From CAZBEL01 sp964628055 (lineage in GTDB: Bacteria > Fidelibacterota > Marinisomatia > Marinisomatales > TCS56): DNA of 59,446 nt. Made by a program: the position numbers and the translations under genes. Location of the stretch: NCBI GenBank assembly GCA_964628055.1, contig CAZVNL010000013.1, positions 1 to 59,446 on the forward strand, in the 5' to 3' direction. Each line of letters starts with the position of its first letter. Position 1 is the first letter of the stretch. Below the pieces are notes generated by a model, which worked only from the letters and a program-made list of their open reading frames with translations, made no database searches and had not been told where the DNA came from. Shown one piece after another: positions 1 to 9,118 of this stretch.

Positions 1-7
1 TGAGTAG

Positions 8-81
8 CGGGACCGACGAGACTTGAACTCGCGACCTCTGGCTTGACAGGCCAGCGTTCTAACCAACTGAACTACGGTCCC
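8..81 (-). tRNA. tRNA-Asp (anticodon GTC)
   Basis: Read on the minus strand this folds as a complete cloverleaf. The acceptor arms GGGACCG and CGGTCCC pair perfectly (plus-strand 75-81 and 9-15). The anticodon stem CTGGC/GCCAG encloses the loop CTGTCAA, giving anticodon GTC, and a TTCAAGT T-loop is present. The base at 8 is the G discriminator expected for tRNA-Asp. The CCA end is not encoded, because the following bases read CTA. Confidence 0.95.
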
Positions 82-139
82 AATAGATACAGCCCCAAGA
101 ACCTTCCTAAAACTGTTCCCGGAACCTTAGAGAAGGGGT

Positions 140-436
140 CTATTCTTTCTGTTTCTCCCGGTAGATAAGAGCGGCGGGTATGAAGACAATATACCCTAAG
201 AACAGCAGGGTGGGTGCTATTGTCAGGCTCGCAAAACTGTTCACACTCCCCAGTGCCAGGATAATGTATCCTAAGAAGATGAGCATCAATCCGACGCTGA
301 AAAGTAGGTAGTTAACCTTGGTGAAGGTCCAGCCTTCGAACAGGTGCAGTGCTTTGGAGGCTTTATTGGGTTTCATGATGCGGGTAAAATTAACGGCAGT
401 AGGGGATCTGGACCAATCCTTATTTACGCTTATCAT
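140..436 (-). CDS. Small two-helix inner-membrane protein, function unknown
   Basis: A 98-residue protein with a polar N-terminus and two hydrophobic segments (about residues 43-62 and 70-91), followed by a short basic tail. The layout (KxNY, then a helix, a short loop rich in S/A/P, then a second helix ending in YxVxIPxALI) resembles small DUF3098-like membrane proteins of the FCB group, but I do not recognise a specific family. A GGAG motif lies just before the ATG at 434-436, which supports that start. An internal Met at 374-376 would give a shorter 78-residue product that keeps both helices. It is transcribed divergently from the susC-like gene and lies between it and tRNA-Asp. Confidence 0.6.
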   Translation of the reverse strand: MISVNKDWSRSPTAVNFTRIMKPNKASKALHLFEGWTFTKVNYLLFSVGLMLIFLGYIILALGSVNSFASLTIAPTLLFLGYIVFIPAALIYREKQKE

Positions 437-486
437 AATCTCCGTAATCTTAATTGTTCCCTTGGCGGAAAAGGATAAAAAAATAC

Positions 487-515
487 TTGTTTTAAGTACC
501 TATCCTATTTATTAT
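487..515 (+). promoter_or_regulatory. Possible sigma70-type promoter for the susC/susD pair
   Basis: TTGTTT (487-492) and TATTAT (510-515) are separated by 17 bases in the AT-rich gap between the divergent genes. The -10 match is good and the -35 match is weak. No Bacteroidetes-style -33/-7 pair was evident. A nested inverted repeat (GGATA/TATCC around TACTT/AAGTA, about 473-505) overlaps it and could be an operator or a chance structure. Confidence 0.3.
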
Positions 516-591
516 TAAACCGAAAGCCGGGGGCATCATTAGGTGTCCTTATTTCATTTATATACTAGTAACCAAAAGGAGGGAACTACGT

Positions 592-3500
592 ATGAAAAAG
601 AAGGCAGGCCTGTTATTTTGTCTGGTTTCGTTGTTGAGCTTGCAACTCCTGGCAGCTCAGGCAATGTCAATCTCAGGAAAAGTAACCGATTCCGAAACCG
701 GAGAACCTTTGGTGGGTACACAAGTATTCGTCAAGGGAACCTTTATGGGTACGACGACCAATATGGAAGGTGTTTATCACCTGCAGATTCCCAACGCTGG
801 AATGACGATTATGGTGGCGTTCATTGGTTATAAAACGAAAGAAATCACTGTCACTCCGGGAACTGAAACGCTAAATGTCCAGCTACAACCAGATGTCTTA
901 AAACAGGAAGAAGTGGTTGTAACGGGATTGGCTTCTACGGTAAAACGTCGCAACCTGGCTAATTCCGTGGCTACTGTTTCGGGGGAAGAGTTAATTCCCA
1001 CGCCAACGGAGACCCTGGATGACGCCCTGAGTGGAAAATTCGCCGGTATTAATATTCGCCGGAATACCCATGCCCCGGGAGGCGGTATGAATGTTAACCT
1101 GCGTGGTATTTCTACCATTGAAGGGGAAACCCAACCGCTGTACGTGGTTGATGGGGTGATCGTCAATAATTCGGCCAATCAATCGGGGATCGACGTGGTG
1201 ACGAAGGCCACGGGTGCCGGAAGTGCCCGACCCCAGGGACAGCCCACTAACCGCATTGGCGACATCAACCCCAACGATATTGAGAGTATCGAAGTGCTTA
1301 AAGGCGCCAGCGCGGCTGCCCTGTATGGATCCAAAGCTTCCAATGGGGTAATCATCATCCGCACCAAACGCGGTAAAGGCGGTAAGACGGAGTTCAACTT
1401 TTCCCAAAAGTTCGGGAAACGAACTTTGGTGGGGAAAATGGGACACCGCGTTTTTGAAACCTATCATGAGGCCAAGCAGCAGTATGGCGCCAATATCGCC
1501 GCCCTGGGATTACGCGACCCTAATGATACTACCACATGGATTGGGAGAGATATTGACTATGAAGAAGTCCTTTATGCTGGTGGTGACGGTAATCTGTTAG
1601 AAACAACTATGAGCGCTACCGGGGGGACCCAAACCACCCAATTCTATCTGTCCGGTGAACACATGAAAGAAGCGGGCACAATTGTTAATACAGGCTTTGA
1701 ACGGTGGTCAGGACGCGTGAATATTAGCCACCGCCTGAGCGATAAAGCCAAGGTGACCCTGACGACGAATTTACTACGTAGCTCTTCTGATCGCGGCGTT
1801 ACGGGAAATGATAATACCAATATTACCTATGGTTTTTCCATCGGTTTTACGCCCAGTTTTCTCGACATTCGCGCCGATGCCGAGGGAAATTATCCTGATC
1901 ATCCTCTGAATCCCTCCAATCCGTTACATACGGCATCGGTCTTTCAGAATAATGAGTTGACCAACCGAGCCATCGGCTCTGTTCAGTTTAACTATCAATT
2001 CTTTGAAGCCCGCAGGATGAGTTTGAGTTGGATAACGTCCACCGGGGCTGACTTCTATGCCCAGGACAATAAAGTGTACTCCCCACCGGAATTACAGTAC
2101 GAGAAGACTTCTGACAATCCCGGACAGTCGGTCCACACCACGACGCACAGTTTGAATACTGACTTGTACACCAACCTGGTTCATCGACTGATTTTACCGG
2201 GGAATATTCATTTAACCTCCACCGGTGGACTACAGTACGAAACCCAGGATTGGGATCAAGTATTTGTACACGCCGTGGGAATGGTCGTTGGTCAGACCAA
2301 TGTGGACCAAGCCAGTTCCGCTTCCGTGTATCAAACCCGTCGGAAACAACAGGATCGCGGCTACTTCATTCAAGAAGAAGTCAACATCAACGACATCATC
2401 AACGCCACCGTCGGGATGCGCGGGGACCGGAGTAGCACGTTAGGTGACACTAAGAAATACTTCACCTATCCTAAGTTCTCCATTTCTTACCGCGCGGGTG
2501 CGTTTGCCGGTATTTTCGACGATATCAAGGCCCGCTTGGCCTGGGGACAAACGGGAAATCTCCCTCGACCCACCGCCAAGTTTACTTCCTTGACACCGGT
2601 GAATATCAGCGGGAATGCCGGTTTGATTCCCTCTGACGTGGCCGGGAATAAAGATATCAACCCTGAACGAACCACGGAGATCGAATACGGGGTTGATTTT
2701 TCCGTATTAAATGGATTGGCTTCGGTAGAGTTCACGCTCTATACTCAATCCATCGAAGATCTCCTCCTCCAAGTTGACCAGGCTTCTTCTTCCGGTGCCA
2801 CCAGTAAATGGATGAATGCTGCTGAAATGGAGACCAAGGGCACTGAATTGTCCGTTCTCTTTAATCCCATTCGCTCCCGGCGCCTTAACTGGATCTCCCG
2901 GGTGAACTACTATAAGACTAGATCCGAAATAACCAAGCTGGATGTGGATCCCTACAATATGGGAGGCTTTGCCACCTTCTTAGGCACCTATCGCATTGAA
3001 AAAGGTTGGTCTCCCACCTCCATCATTGGATCGGAAACCGATACCAGTGGCCATCCTCTGAAATTGGGGGATGAAACGCCTGATTTCCAGATGTCTTTCA
3101 ATAACCATTTCAGCGTGGGACCATTCACCTTGCAGTTTTTGATTGACTGGAAAAAAGGCGGGGATGTCATCAACCTAGCTAACCTGATCTACGACTTAGG
3201 TGGGACCACCAAGGACTGGGATCTCGGCTTGGTTGATTCAGCTGGCGTCCTGGTTCCCAGCCGTGAGGGGGGCAATGTTCCCACGGGCGCGCTGGATTTG
3301 GATGGTGACAGCTTATATGAAGGGAATGGTCCCGAGAGATTGACCGTGTTAGGGGTTAAAACTGGCCCTTATATTGAAGACGGTTCTTACGTGAAATTAC
3401 GTGAGTTGAGTCTCTTCTACACCTTTAGTAAAGCCCAAATTGAACGGTGGTTCCAGGGGTCCATTACCAGCTTACGAATAGGCGTTTCAGGAAGGAACCT

Positions 3501-3636
3501 GGCCACCTGGACGGATTACACGGGCATTGATCCCGAAGTAAGCCAGTTCGGAAATGTGGCCATAGGAGGCTCGGTGGATACCAATCCATTTCCCTCCTCC
3601 CGGAGTGTGTACCTTAGTATTGACTTAGGATTTTAG
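592..3636 (+). CDS. SusC/RagA-family TonB-dependent outer-membrane transporter
   Basis: A 1014-residue outer-membrane receptor that would import a nutrient, probably an oligosaccharide or peptide, using TonB energy. A signal peptide covers residues 1-24. A CarboxypepD_reg-like beta-sandwich follows (about 26-105), then the plug with the SusC-family hallmark GASAAALYGSKASNGVI, then a large C-terminal barrel ending in an aromatic residue (Phe). The length is typical of SusC. The start is fixed by an AAAGGAGGG ribosome-binding site. The SusD partner gene begins 15 bases after the stop. No glycoside hydrolase, sulfatase, peptidase or sigma/anti-sigma pair lies nearby, so the substrate cannot be inferred. 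Confidence 0.95.
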   Translation: MKKKAGLLFCLVSLLSLQLLAAQAMSISGKVTDSETGEPLVGTQVFVKGTFMGTTTNMEGVYHLQIPNAGMTIMVAFIGYKTKEITVTPGTETLNVQLQPDVLKQEEVVVTGLASTVKRRNLANSVATVSGEELIPTPTETLDDALSGKFAGINIRRNTHAPGGGMNVNLRGISTIEGETQPLYVVDGVIVNNSANQSGIDVVTKATGAGSARPQGQPTNRIGDINPNDIESIEVLKGASAAALYGSKASNGVIIIRTKRGKGGKTEFNFSQKFGKRTLVGKMGHRVFETYHEAKQQYGANIAALGLRDPNDTTTWIGRDIDYEEVLYAGGDGNLLETTMSATGGTQTTQFYLSGEHMKEAGTIVNTGFERWSGRVNISHRLSDKAKVTLTTNLLRSSSDRGVTGNDNTNITYGFSIGFTPSFLDIRADAEGNYPDHPLNPSNPLHTASVFQNNELTNRAIGSVQFNYQFFEARRMSLSWITSTGADFYAQDNKVYSPPELQYEKTSDNPGQSVHTTTHSLNTDLYTNLVHRLILPGNIHLTSTGGLQYETQDWDQVFVHAVGMVVGQTNVDQASSASVYQTRRKQQDRGYFIQEEVNINDIINATVGMRGDRSSTLGDTKKYFTYPKFSISYRAGAFAGIFDDIKARLAWGQTGNLPRPTAKFTSLTPVNISGNAGLIPSDVAGNKDINPERTTEIEYGVDFSVLNGLASVEFTLYTQSIEDLLLQVDQASSSGATSKWMNAAEMETKGTELSVLFNPIRSRRLNWISRVNYYKTRSEITKLDVDPYNMGGFATFLGTYRIEKGWSPTSIIGSETDTSGHPLKLGDETPDFQMSFNNHFSVGPFTLQFLIDWKKGGDVINLANLIYDLGGTTKDWDLGLVDSAGVLVPSREGGNVPTGALDLDGDSLYEGNGPERLTVLGVKTGPYIEDGSYVKLRELSLFYTFSKAQIERWFQGSITSLRIGVSGRNLATWTDYTGIDPEVSQFGNVAIGGSVDTNPFPSSRSVYLSIDLGF

Positions 3637-3651
3637 GAAGGAGGTGAAAAA

Positions 3652-4923
3652 ATGATGAAGAAAATGACTTTATTTGGTACCATCGTTACCGTGGGGATGC
3701 TTTGGATAGGGATGGGTTGTGAAGATTTAGACTTTCCCGATCCCAACTCACCGGTCGTTGAGTCGGCCACAGTCCAGTCTTTGGTGACGGGGGCCGAAGC
3801 GGCGCTGCGGGTAGATTTGGACATCTACCTGCGGGATATGTGCGTGGTAGGACGGGAAGTGTACTACTTGGAACCCGCCGATCCTCGCTACACCGGAGAA
3901 CTCTTGCGAGGTCCCATGGACCCCGGTGGCTTCCTCACTACCAGACCATGGAACGCCCATTACAAGGTGATTAAAAACTGTAATCTCTTATTAGAAACGA
4001 CTACCGAGGATAAAGGCGTAGAAGGGTTTGCCAAAACCATCCTGGCCTATAGTCTCCTCATGGTGATCAACATGCAGGATGGGAATGGCGCCCGAATTAA
4101 TTATGATGGCGATATCACCGTCCCGCCGGCTACTAAAAGTGATGTCTTTGCCGAAATCAAAAGGCTCTTGGACGAAGGTTATGCTGACCTACAAGCCGCC
4201 GGTTCCACCTTCTCCTTTACCCTCTCCAGTGGCTTTACCGGGTTTGACACGCCGTTAACTTTCGGTCAGTTCAACCGGGCTATCGCCGCCCGCGTAGCGG
4301 TTTATGATGACCGTTGGCAGGATGCCCTAACTGCGCTGGAGAACTCCTTCATTGATCCCAACGGCGATCTGGACTTGGGGGCTTACCATGTCTATAGTTC
4401 CGGACTTAACGACCAGGGTAGCGAGATGTACGAAGATCCCAGGGCCTCCTTTATTAAGTTAATGGCCCATCCTTCCTTTGCCAACGATGCTGAGGCTGGC
4501 GATCTGCGCTTTGCCAGTAAGGTGACGGTGAGAGATACGTCCTTACCCGTCATTACTTACGACAATCTCACCAGTAACCTGGCTCCCACGATGTGGAGTA
4601 GTAATTACGACCCGGTTTCCATCATTAGAAACGAGGAATTGATCCTGCTCCGAGCCGAAGCTAATATCGGGTTGGGCAATTATTCCGCAGCGGAAGCGGA
4701 TTTGAACATCGTCCGCGAGGCGGCTGGACTGGCTCCCTATAGCGGAACCGATGGCTCCAACGCCCTGGATCGTCTCCTCTACGAAAAACACTATTCCCTA
4801 TTTTTGGAAGGTCATCGACTCATTGATATGCGCCATTACAATCGCCTGGGTGAACTGCCCTTGGATCGTTCAGGCGACGTAATCGTGACGTTTCCCCTGC
4901 CGGAGACTGAAGTACCCGGTTGA
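3652..4923 (+). CDS. SusD/RagB-family substrate-binding lipoprotein
   Basis: A 423-residue surface lipoprotein expected to form the lid of the SusC barrel. A lipoprotein signal peptide ends with a lipobox before Cys23, and the mature N-terminus is acidic (CEDLDFPDPNSP). The all-alpha, TPR-like SusD fold is supported by the ending RNEELILLRAEANIGLGNY, then EKHYSLFLEGHRLIDMRHY and a final Pro-rich FPLPETEVPG, all hallmarks of the family. It is somewhat shorter than gut Bacteroides SusD proteins, as is common outside that group. AGGAAGGAGGT gives a very strong ribosome-binding site. It is co-transcribed with the upstream susC-like gene and followed by a terminator. Confidence 0.92.
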   Translation: MMKKMTLFGTIVTVGMLWIGMGCEDLDFPDPNSPVVESATVQSLVTGAEAALRVDLDIYLRDMCVVGREVYYLEPADPRYTGELLRGPMDPGGFLTTRPWNAHYKVIKNCNLLLETTTEDKGVEGFAKTILAYSLLMVINMQDGNGARINYDGDITVPPATKSDVFAEIKRLLDEGYADLQAAGSTFSFTLSSGFTGFDTPLTFGQFNRAIAARVAVYDDRWQDALTALENSFIDPNGDLDLGAYHVYSSGLNDQGSEMYEDPRASFIKLMAHPSFANDAEAGDLRFASKVTVRDTSLPVITYDNLTSNLAPTMWSSNYDPVSIIRNEELILLRAEANIGLGNYSAAEADLNIVREAAGLAPYSGTDGSNALDRLLYEKHYSLFLEGHRLIDMRHYNRLGELPLDRSGDVIVTFPLPETEVPG

Positions 4924-4941
4924 GGAAAGCTTCTTCCTGAA

Positions 4942-4976
4942 GAAAAAGGCCTTTTTCGAAAAGGCCTTTTTCTTTA
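4942..4976 (+). terminator. Rho-independent terminator after susC/susD
   Basis: GAAAAAGGCC (4942-4951) pairs perfectly with GGCCTTTTTC (4963-4972), and the loop can itself pair TTTT with AAAA. A T-rich run follows. It lies 18 bases after the susD-like stop, and because the arms are A- and T-rich it could work in both directions. Confidence 0.85.
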
Positions 4977-5117
4977 TGGTATGGAAGGGTCTAATTTTCC
5001 AGCGGTTATTAGGCCTTTGATCCCCGAGTAAGGAACAGGTGATGGAAATAAAATTGGCTTGTTTTGACTCGTAAATTGACTTTCCTTTCCTCGAGACAGT
5101 AATTTCGCACCCCGAAA

Positions 5118-6176
5118 ATGAAGATGAAACAGCAGTTTTATCCCGGGAAAAAGACTGTCGGCGTGTTAAGCGGGGTTATCCTTTCCAGTGTGGTTGCCTT
5201 TTACCTGCTGATCTTGTTTTGGCCTCAGGGTAACCCGTATGAGCGAGTGAATGTGGACATTCCCAAAGGATCCTCCCTGGCGGAAATCAGTGCACAGTTG
5301 CGCAAGAAACATATCATTCGCAACGAAAAGGCGTTCTTAGTAGCAGTAAAAACCCTGGGGCATGAAAGAAACATTCCCGCTGGGTCCTACACGCTTCAGG
5401 CTGCCCGCACCAATTTTGGTATCATCCAACAGTTGGTGAACGGGTCCCCACGACTCATCAAAGTGACCATTTTGGAAGGATGGAAAATGACCGATATCGC
5501 CCGACATTTGGAAACGCAATTGGGAACTGACCGGGAGGCTATCCTATCTTTAAAACATGACCCCCAACTTCTCGAGGCGTGGAATATCCCCGGTGAAAGC
5601 CTAGAGGGGTTTCTTTTTCCTAATACCTATTATTTTCATAAAGGCCAGGCGCCCAGGAGTTTATTATCGGCCATGCTCCAGGAGTATCGACAAACCATAA
5701 CTCGGGCCTTGTTGAAACGGGCCCAGGAATTGGGTCTATCGGAATTGGAGGTGGTGACCCTGGCCTCCATCATTGAGGGCGAGGCCATTCATGACGAAGA
5801 GCGTCCCATTATTTCAGCGGTTTATCATAACCGTTTGAAGCAGGGGATGCGGCTCCAGGCCGACCCCACCATTCAATATTTAATTCACGATAGTCCTCGG
5901 CGACTACTGAAACGGGACTTGAAAATTGATTCCCCTTATAACACTTATTTATACAACGGTTTGCCTCCCGGCCCCATCAATAATCCTGGGTTGCAATCTA
6001 TTTTAGCGGCCCTGTACCCGGCGGATAACGATTACCTCTATTTTGTAGCCCGCGGCGATGGGTACCACACCTTTTCTCGTACGGAGGCGGAGCACTTGAA
6101 AGCCAAACGTGCCTTCCAGAAAGTACGTCGTGATATACGACGGAAAAAGAGCCTGAATCAAACAAAAGCGGGATAA
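5118..6176 (+). CDS. mltG: Endolytic murein transglycosylase MltG (YceG family)
   Basis: A 352-residue inner-membrane-anchored enzyme that cuts nascent peptidoglycan strands. There is one N-terminal membrane helix (about residues 14-34), then a LysM-like subdomain (DIPKGSSLAEISAQL, about 47-61), then the YceG catalytic domain. The catalytic Glu lies in LASIIEGEA (E220). The conserved blocks RLQADPTIQY, YNTYLYNGLPPGPINNPG and YLYFVARGDGYHTFSRT are all present. The length matches the family. The start is ATG at 5118 or 5124; neither has a good ribosome-binding site. The pcrA-like gene follows after 5 bases, so the two probably form an operon. Confidence 0.95.
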   Translation: MKMKQQFYPGKKTVGVLSGVILSSVVAFYLLILFWPQGNPYERVNVDIPKGSSLAEISAQLRKKHIIRNEKAFLVAVKTLGHERNIPAGSYTLQAARTNFGIIQQLVNGSPRLIKVTILEGWKMTDIARHLETQLGTDREAILSLKHDPQLLEAWNIPGESLEGFLFPNTYYFHKGQAPRSLLSAMLQEYRQTITRALLKRAQELGLSELEVVTLASIIEGEAIHDEERPIISAVYHNRLKQGMRLQADPTIQYLIHDSPRRLLKRDLKIDSPYNTYLYNGLPPGPINNPGLQSILAALYPADNDYLYFVARGDGYHTFSRTEAEHLKAKRAFQKVRRDIRRKKSLNQTKAG

Positions 6177-6181
6177 TTACT

Positions 6182-8365
6182 TTGCCAAAACAAACTCTGA
6201 ATTCCATCCAAAAGGCGGCGGTTGAGGCCATCGATAAGCCGGTCCTCATCTTCGCTGGTGCCGGGAGCGGTAAGACCCGCGTGCTTACCCATAAAATCGC
6301 CTACCTAATCAAAACTGGTCAGTACGATCCGGCCTCCATCCTAGCGGTGACGTTTACCAACAAGGCGGCAGACGAGATGCGTTCCCGGGTGGATAAGCTG
6401 CTCCACACTAAAACTTTACCGTTGCAAATTGGGACTTTCCATTCCATCTGTGCCCGCCTGCTCCGGAAAGAGATTCATCGCTTGGGCTTTACACCCAATT
6501 TCGTCATCTATGACCAACAGGATCAATGCAACCTCCTGAAAATTGTTATGGATCAAATGAATGTCAGTAAGAATTATCTCACACCCCAACAAGTCCAGAA
6601 TCGCATCAGTTACTATAAAAGCAAATTGATCTTGCCAGAGGAAGCTATTAAACAAACCCGTACTGTGCGGGATAGGACCATGGCGGAGATCTATCCCCAG
6701 TATCGCCTGGCCCTGAAGGCGAACAATGCCCTGGATTTTGACGATTTATTGCTATTTCCCCTGGAGTTGTTTGATAAATATTCCACCGTGCTGAAACGTT
6801 ATCAGAAGCAGTGGAAGTATATTTTAGTGGATGAATACCAGGATACAAACCGGCCTCAATTTCTGTTTGTGAGTTGCCTGGCGGAGAAACATCGACGAAT
6901 TTCCGTGGTGGGGGATGATGATCAATCCATCTACGGTTGGCGCGGGGCGGACATTCGCAATATCCTCGATTTTGAGAAAACCTTTCCCGAATGCGAAGTG
7001 TTTACACTAGATAAAAATTATCGTTCTACCCAGGAAATCCTGGATGCAGCCACCGCCGTTGTTCGGAACAATAAGGATCGCGCTGAAAAAGAATTGTCGG
7101 CGGTGAGTGGGAATGGGGACAAACTGGGCTTGATTGTCACCAACGATGAAATGGAAGAGGCTGACGCCGTTATCAGTGCCCTGGAGAAAGAAATAAAGCT
7201 GAAAAAGCAGACCTTTAACCATTTTGCCGTCCTCTACCGTACCAATGCCCAGTCGCGCGCCTTGGAAGACAGCTTTCGCCGGAATGGGATTCCGTATAAA
7301 ATCGTCGGCGGGATCCGCTTTTATGAACGTAAAGAGGTGAAAGACCTCCTGGCCTATCTCCGCCTCCTCGTCAATCTGAAAGATACTATTTCTCTGCGCC
7401 AGATTATCAATTTCCCGCCCCGTGGAATTGGTCTTAAAACGGTGGATAAATGCGTAAAGATGGCCAAAGAAAAGAAGATTGAACTGTTTGATACCCTGGC
7501 TGACCCCGGTCTCATGGGCATCCGCGGAAAACAGGCCGAGTCCTTGGTGGCTTTCCATACCCTCATTACCAAATACCACGAATTGTTGGATAAATTGAAT
7601 GTGGGTGAACTGGCCCGCACGTTGGTTGACGAAACCGGGATTCTAAAGTATTATAAGGGATTGGATACTCCCGAGGACCAGGAGCGGCTTCGAAACGTCC
7701 ATGAAGTTTTGAATAGCATTGACGACTACATGCAGCGCAACCCGGAAGGTAAACTGGGGGGCTTTTTAGAGGAAGTTGCCTTGCTTACCGATATCGATCA
7801 GTGGAATGAACATAGCAATGCGGTGACGTTGATGACTGTCCATGCTGCCAAGGGATTGGAATTTCCGGTTGTGTTTATAACCGGGTTGGAAGATGGCCTC
7901 TTTCCCCTTTACAATTCGTTGAACGACCGTAAAGAGTTGGAGGAGGAACGGCGTTTATTTTATGTGGGACTGACCCGTGCCAAGAGGAAAGTCTATTTGT
8001 TATACAGTACCCAACGGCGCCGGATCGGGGCCGAAAATACATACGGTCTGGTGTCCCGCTTCGTTCAGGAAATACCCTCCCAGTGTCTGGAGAATATATC
8101 GTTTTCCTCGGCCTTGACCCGGCGGGTCATTACCACCCCCAAAGGTTCCACAAAAGTGGAGGTGAAACGGACGGTGACTACCTTCGACGACTTCAAGATC
8201 GGGGACCTTGTAGAACACGCCATTTTTGGGGTGGGTAAAGTCATGGCCCTGAGCGGTACGGGGGAGAACCAGCGGGTGGGGGTGGTATTTAAGGACGGCT
8301 TACGCAAGAAGCTCATTGTCAAGTTCGCCAAATTGCGCAAGATCGAGTCGCCTTCCGTTTCCTGA
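6182..8365 (+). CDS. pcrA: ATP-dependent DNA helicase PcrA/UvrD (superfamily 1A)
   Basis: A 727-residue 3'-5' helicase used in nucleotide excision repair and in removing proteins from DNA. All SF1A motifs are visible: Walker A GAGSGKT (residues 26-32), motif Ia TFTNKAADEM, Walker B VDEYQDTN (D217), motif III GDDDQSIYGWRGAD, motif IV LDKNYRST, motif V MTVHAAKGLEFPVVF and motif VI EEERRLFYVGLTRAK (about 586-600). A C-terminal Tudor-like domain (about 672-722, DLVEHAIFGVGKV) is the PcrA/UvrD RNA-polymerase-binding module. The start is TTG, 5 bases after the mltG stop, chosen because it places the conserved LNSIQKAAVEA Q-motif at the N-terminus. Confidence 0.96.
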   Translation: MPKQTLNSIQKAAVEAIDKPVLIFAGAGSGKTRVLTHKIAYLIKTGQYDPASILAVTFTNKAADEMRSRVDKLLHTKTLPLQIGTFHSICARLLRKEIHRLGFTPNFVIYDQQDQCNLLKIVMDQMNVSKNYLTPQQVQNRISYYKSKLILPEEAIKQTRTVRDRTMAEIYPQYRLALKANNALDFDDLLLFPLELFDKYSTVLKRYQKQWKYILVDEYQDTNRPQFLFVSCLAEKHRRISVVGDDDQSIYGWRGADIRNILDFEKTFPECEVFTLDKNYRSTQEILDAATAVVRNNKDRAEKELSAVSGNGDKLGLIVTNDEMEEADAVISALEKEIKLKKQTFNHFAVLYRTNAQSRALEDSFRRNGIPYKIVGGIRFYERKEVKDLLAYLRLLVNLKDTISLRQIINFPPRGIGLKTVDKCVKMAKEKKIELFDTLADPGLMGIRGKQAESLVAFHTLITKYHELLDKLNVGELARTLVDETGILKYYKGLDTPEDQERLRNVHEVLNSIDDYMQRNPEGKLGGFLEEVALLTDIDQWNEHSNAVTLMTVHAAKGLEFPVVFITGLEDGLFPLYNSLNDRKELEEERRLFYVGLTRAKRKVYLLYSTQRRRIGAENTYGLVSRFVQEIPSQCLENISFSSALTRRVITTPKGSTKVEVKRTVTTFDDFKIGDLVEHAIFGVGKVMALSGTGENQRVGVVFKDGLRKKLIVKFAKLRKIESPSVS

Positions 8366-8408
8366 CCGTTCGTAAGATTTCTTTGTTCGCGATGAATAAG
8401 GTATTTCA

Positions 8409-8437
8409 TTGGGTCTATTTTTCTGTTTAAGTTATAT
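8409..8437 (+). promoter_or_regulatory. Possible promoter of fur
   Basis: TTGGGT (8409-8414) and TTATAT (8432-8437) are spaced by 17 bases, 33 bases before the fur start. The last base of the -10 element coincides with the first base of the Fur-box-like palindrome, which is the geometry expected for autorepression. Neither hexamer is a perfect match. Confidence 0.35.
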
Positions 8438-8451
8438 GAGACTCATTCTCA
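8437..8451 (+). promoter_or_regulatory. Fur-box-like operator upstream of fur
   Basis: TGAGACTCATTCTCA is an inverted repeat with perfect TGAGA/TCTCA arms. It matches the 15-base Fur core TGATAATCATTATCA at 12 of 15 positions. It sits 18 bases before the fur ATG, next to a possible -10 element, so it probably mediates iron-dependent autoregulation and formerly control of the feo genes behind fur. Confidence 0.65.
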
Positions 8452-8469
8452 ATAGGAAAGAATATCATA

Positions 8470-8907
8470 ATGAATGCACAACCCCTTGCAGAAATCTTAA
8501 GAACTGAAGGATTGCGCTCGACATGGCAGCGCCAGGCCGTCTGGGAAGAAATCTGTTCCACGGATGAACATCGCGATGTGGAGGAGATTTACTTAGCGCT
8601 GAGAACTGCGGGGCTCAACGTCTCCCGGGCCACGGTTTACCGTACCGTGGAGGTCCTCGTGAAAAATAACCTGGTAAACAAGCTGGATCTAGGCGACGGA
8701 CGTGTTCGCTACGAACATCACCAGGCATTGCAACATCACGACCATTTGATCTGCCTGCGATGTGGCACAATCGAGGAGTTCACCCATGCTGCGATCGAAT
8801 CGCTACAAGAGGAAGTAGCTCAGGAATTTGGTTTTCAGATCGTAGAGCACCGCCATCAACTTTACGGTTATTGTCGCGATTGTCTGGAGTCACGTGACCA
8901 TACTTGA
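8470..8907 (+). CDS. fur: Ferric uptake regulator family protein (Fur)
   Basis: A 145-residue metal-dependent repressor. The N-terminal winged helix contains the recognition segment VSRATVYRTVEVL (about residues 51-63). The C-terminal dimerisation and metal-binding domain has HHDHLICLRCG (H89, H90, H92, C95, C98) and a second zinc-binding pair YCRDC (C135, C138). Fur, Zur and PerR share this fold. The Fur-type box in its promoter and the feoA/feoB remnants directly downstream favour Fur. The broken feoA begins inside the last 14 bases of fur, so the three genes were one operon. The gene is intact although the genes behind it are not. Confidence 0.9.
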   Translation: MNAQPLAEILRTEGLRSTWQRQAVWEEICSTDEHRDVEEIYLALRTAGLNVSRATVYRTVEVLVKNNLVNKLDLGDGRVRYEHHQALQHHDHLICLRCGTIEEFTHAAIESLQEEVAQEFGFQIVEHRHQLYGYCRDCLESRDHT

Positions 8908-9116
8908 TCTACGTCCTGGAGATACGGCAGCTATTGTCTCTTTTCTGGGCGAGCTGGAAGTCAAGTCCCGTTTAGGGAGATGGGGATTCTACCCGGGGTT
9001 CGTTTCCGCTTAGTGAAAGTTGCTCCCTTGAACGGCCCAGTAGAGAGTTAAAAGTCCGGGACTACTACGTTTCTTTACGCCAGTCCGATGCGGCTTATAT
9101 TGAGGTCCGGACTTAG
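8894..9116 (+). pseudogene. feoA: feoA remnant (ferrous iron transport protein A), frameshifted
   Basis: FeoA is a small SH3-like cytoplasmic partner of FeoB. Reading from GTG at 8894 gives MTILDLRPGDTAAIVSFLG and then RLGRWGFYPGF before a TAG stop at 9011-9013. The family continuation RLVKVAPLNGPVE is found in a second frame from 9007, and KVRDYYVSLRQSDAAYIEV in the third frame from 9051, ending with a stop at 9114-9116. At least two frameshifts are therefore needed to rebuild one FeoA-like protein of about 73 residues. The start overlaps the end of fur and the end lies 2 bases before the feoB ATG, as in an ordinary feo operon. Confidence 0.85.
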
Positions 9117-9118
9117 CC

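Noticed and set aside
7007..7579. 190-codon antisense ORF inside the PcrA-like helicase gene
   Set aside because: It lies entirely opposite a strongly conserved gene, has no ribosome-binding site and no recognisable domain.
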